A stretch of 34,017 bases of DNA from Nevskia soli (GTDB taxonomy: Bacteria; Pseudomonadota; Gammaproteobacteria; Nevskiales; Nevskiaceae). The first letter of the stretch is position 1. Each line of letters opens with the position of its first letter. Below the pieces are notes generated by a model, which did no database searches, was not told where the DNA came from, and was given only the letters and a program-made list of their open reading frames with translations. The position numbers were made by a program, and so were the translations under genes. The stretch covers positions 1 through 34,017 of the forward strand of contig JAMFRN010000199.1 in the NCBI GenBank assembly GCA_026224805.1, given 5' to 3'. Positions 33,647 through 34,017 of this stretch are shown piece after piece.

Positions 33647-34017
33647 ATGGAACTTGGGTTGATTCTTCACTGGTCGCTGCTCACCGCCCTGGCGGTGGTG
33701 GCGCTATATCTGCTCTACGCCTCGCGCATCATCGTCTTCATCGGCAATGATTCGATGGGCATAGTCGAGAAAATCTGGAGCCTGCGCGGTTCGGTCAGCG
33801 AGGGCTTCATCGCGCTCAACGGCGCCGCCGGCTTCCAGCCCGAGGTGCTGCGCGGCGGCCTGCATTTCTTTCCGCCGTTCCAGTACCGCATCCACATCAA
33901 GTCGCTGCCCACCGTGCCGCAGGGCACCATCGCCTACGTCTTCGCGCGCAGCGGCCAGCCGCTCTACCCCGGCCAGGCCCTGGCCTCGCTGCCGGAGAAC
34001 GTCTCGTTCGAGGATGC
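33647..34017 (+). CDS. Flotillin-like SPFH-domain membrane protein, 3' part outside the window
   Basis: The first 123 residues are present. An N-terminal membrane helix (about 8-27, LHWSLLTALAVVALYLLYAS) is followed by the start of an SPFH/band-7 domain: IFIGNDSMGIVEKIWSL-like sequence (seen as VFIGNDSMGIVEKIWSL), FIALNGAAGFQPEVLRGGLHFFPPFQYRIH. This matches bacterial flotillin-like proteins that organise membrane microdomains. AAGGAG lies 8 bases before the ATG. The frame is open at the right edge. Flotillin genes are often beside an NfeD-type gene, which would lie outside the window. Confidence 0.85.
   Translation, partial: MELGLILHWSLLTALAVVALYLLYASRIIVFIGNDSMGIVEKIWSLRGSVSEGFIALNGAAGFQPEVLRGGLHFFPPFQYRIHIKSLPTVPQGTIAYVFARSGQPLYPGQALASLPENVSFED

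Overview
The window is a GC-rich, gene-dense stretch of bacterial chromosome with short intergenic gaps. The gene families (IrlR/CopR-CopS type two-component pair, OprM/NodT-type outer-membrane factor, NtrB/NtrC-like pair with a sigma-54 promoter, GcvA-type LysR, periplasmic Cdh, EmrB-type MFS, flotillin-like SPFH protein) suggest a Gram-negative proteobacterium. A gammaproteobacterium of the Nevskiales/Xanthomonadales kind is plausible, but that placement is a judgement from gene content and not a search. No rRNA, tRNA, CRISPR array, insertion sequence or phage gene was recognised.

Layout. 1-4761: an Nramp Mn/Fe importer (cut by the left edge) lies downstream of a Tat-exported bicupin oxalate decarboxylase. 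A heavy-metal type response regulator/sensor kinase pair is divergent from the decarboxylase, across a 20-bp perfect palindrome. 4796-9109: a leftward, translationally coupled four-gene export system (FtsX-type permease, ABC ATPase, HlyD-like adaptor lipoprotein, outer-membrane factor). 9110-9422: a regulatory region with two adjacent palindromes, an AT-rich palindrome and an excellent -24/-12 sigma-54 promoter. 9423-15710: a five-gene rightward cassette of HAD-IB phosphatase, class III aminotransferase, alpha/beta hydrolase, membrane histidine kinase and NtrC-type sigma-54 activator. The cassette appears to carry its own promoter, enhancer sites, sensor and activator. I regard it as the best candidate for an undescribed system in this window.

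15837-18545: cyclopropane fatty acid synthase, a DsbA/FrnE-like thiol oxidoreductase and a CDP-diacylglycerol pyrophosphatase. 18588-22807: leftward GcvA-type LysR regulator, HI0933-type flavoprotein and secreted CocE/NonD-type ester hydrolase. 22909-26571: an unknown conserved protein, a secreted M14 metallopeptidase and a PrpF-family isomerase. 26573-28562: a GlxA-type AraC regulator, an HD-domain protein, a 20-codon relic of an EmrB-like gene and a small unknown gene. 28779-31271: a DUF2383/PA2169-type four-helix protein, a strong orphan intrinsic terminator, a REP-like hairpin and the intact EmrB-type transporter. 31377-34017: twin hairpins, a Ser/Gly-rich lipoprotein, a small DUF6471-like DNA-binding protein with repeated operator motifs, and the start of a flotillin-like SPFH gene cut by the right edge.

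Three functional units stand out. The first couples Mn import, a Tat-exported Mn enzyme and a metal-responsive two-component system. The second is the sigma-54 cassette with the divergent exporter. The third is the self-regulated small DNA-binding gene near the right end. All functional links are inferred from sequence and neighbourhood only.
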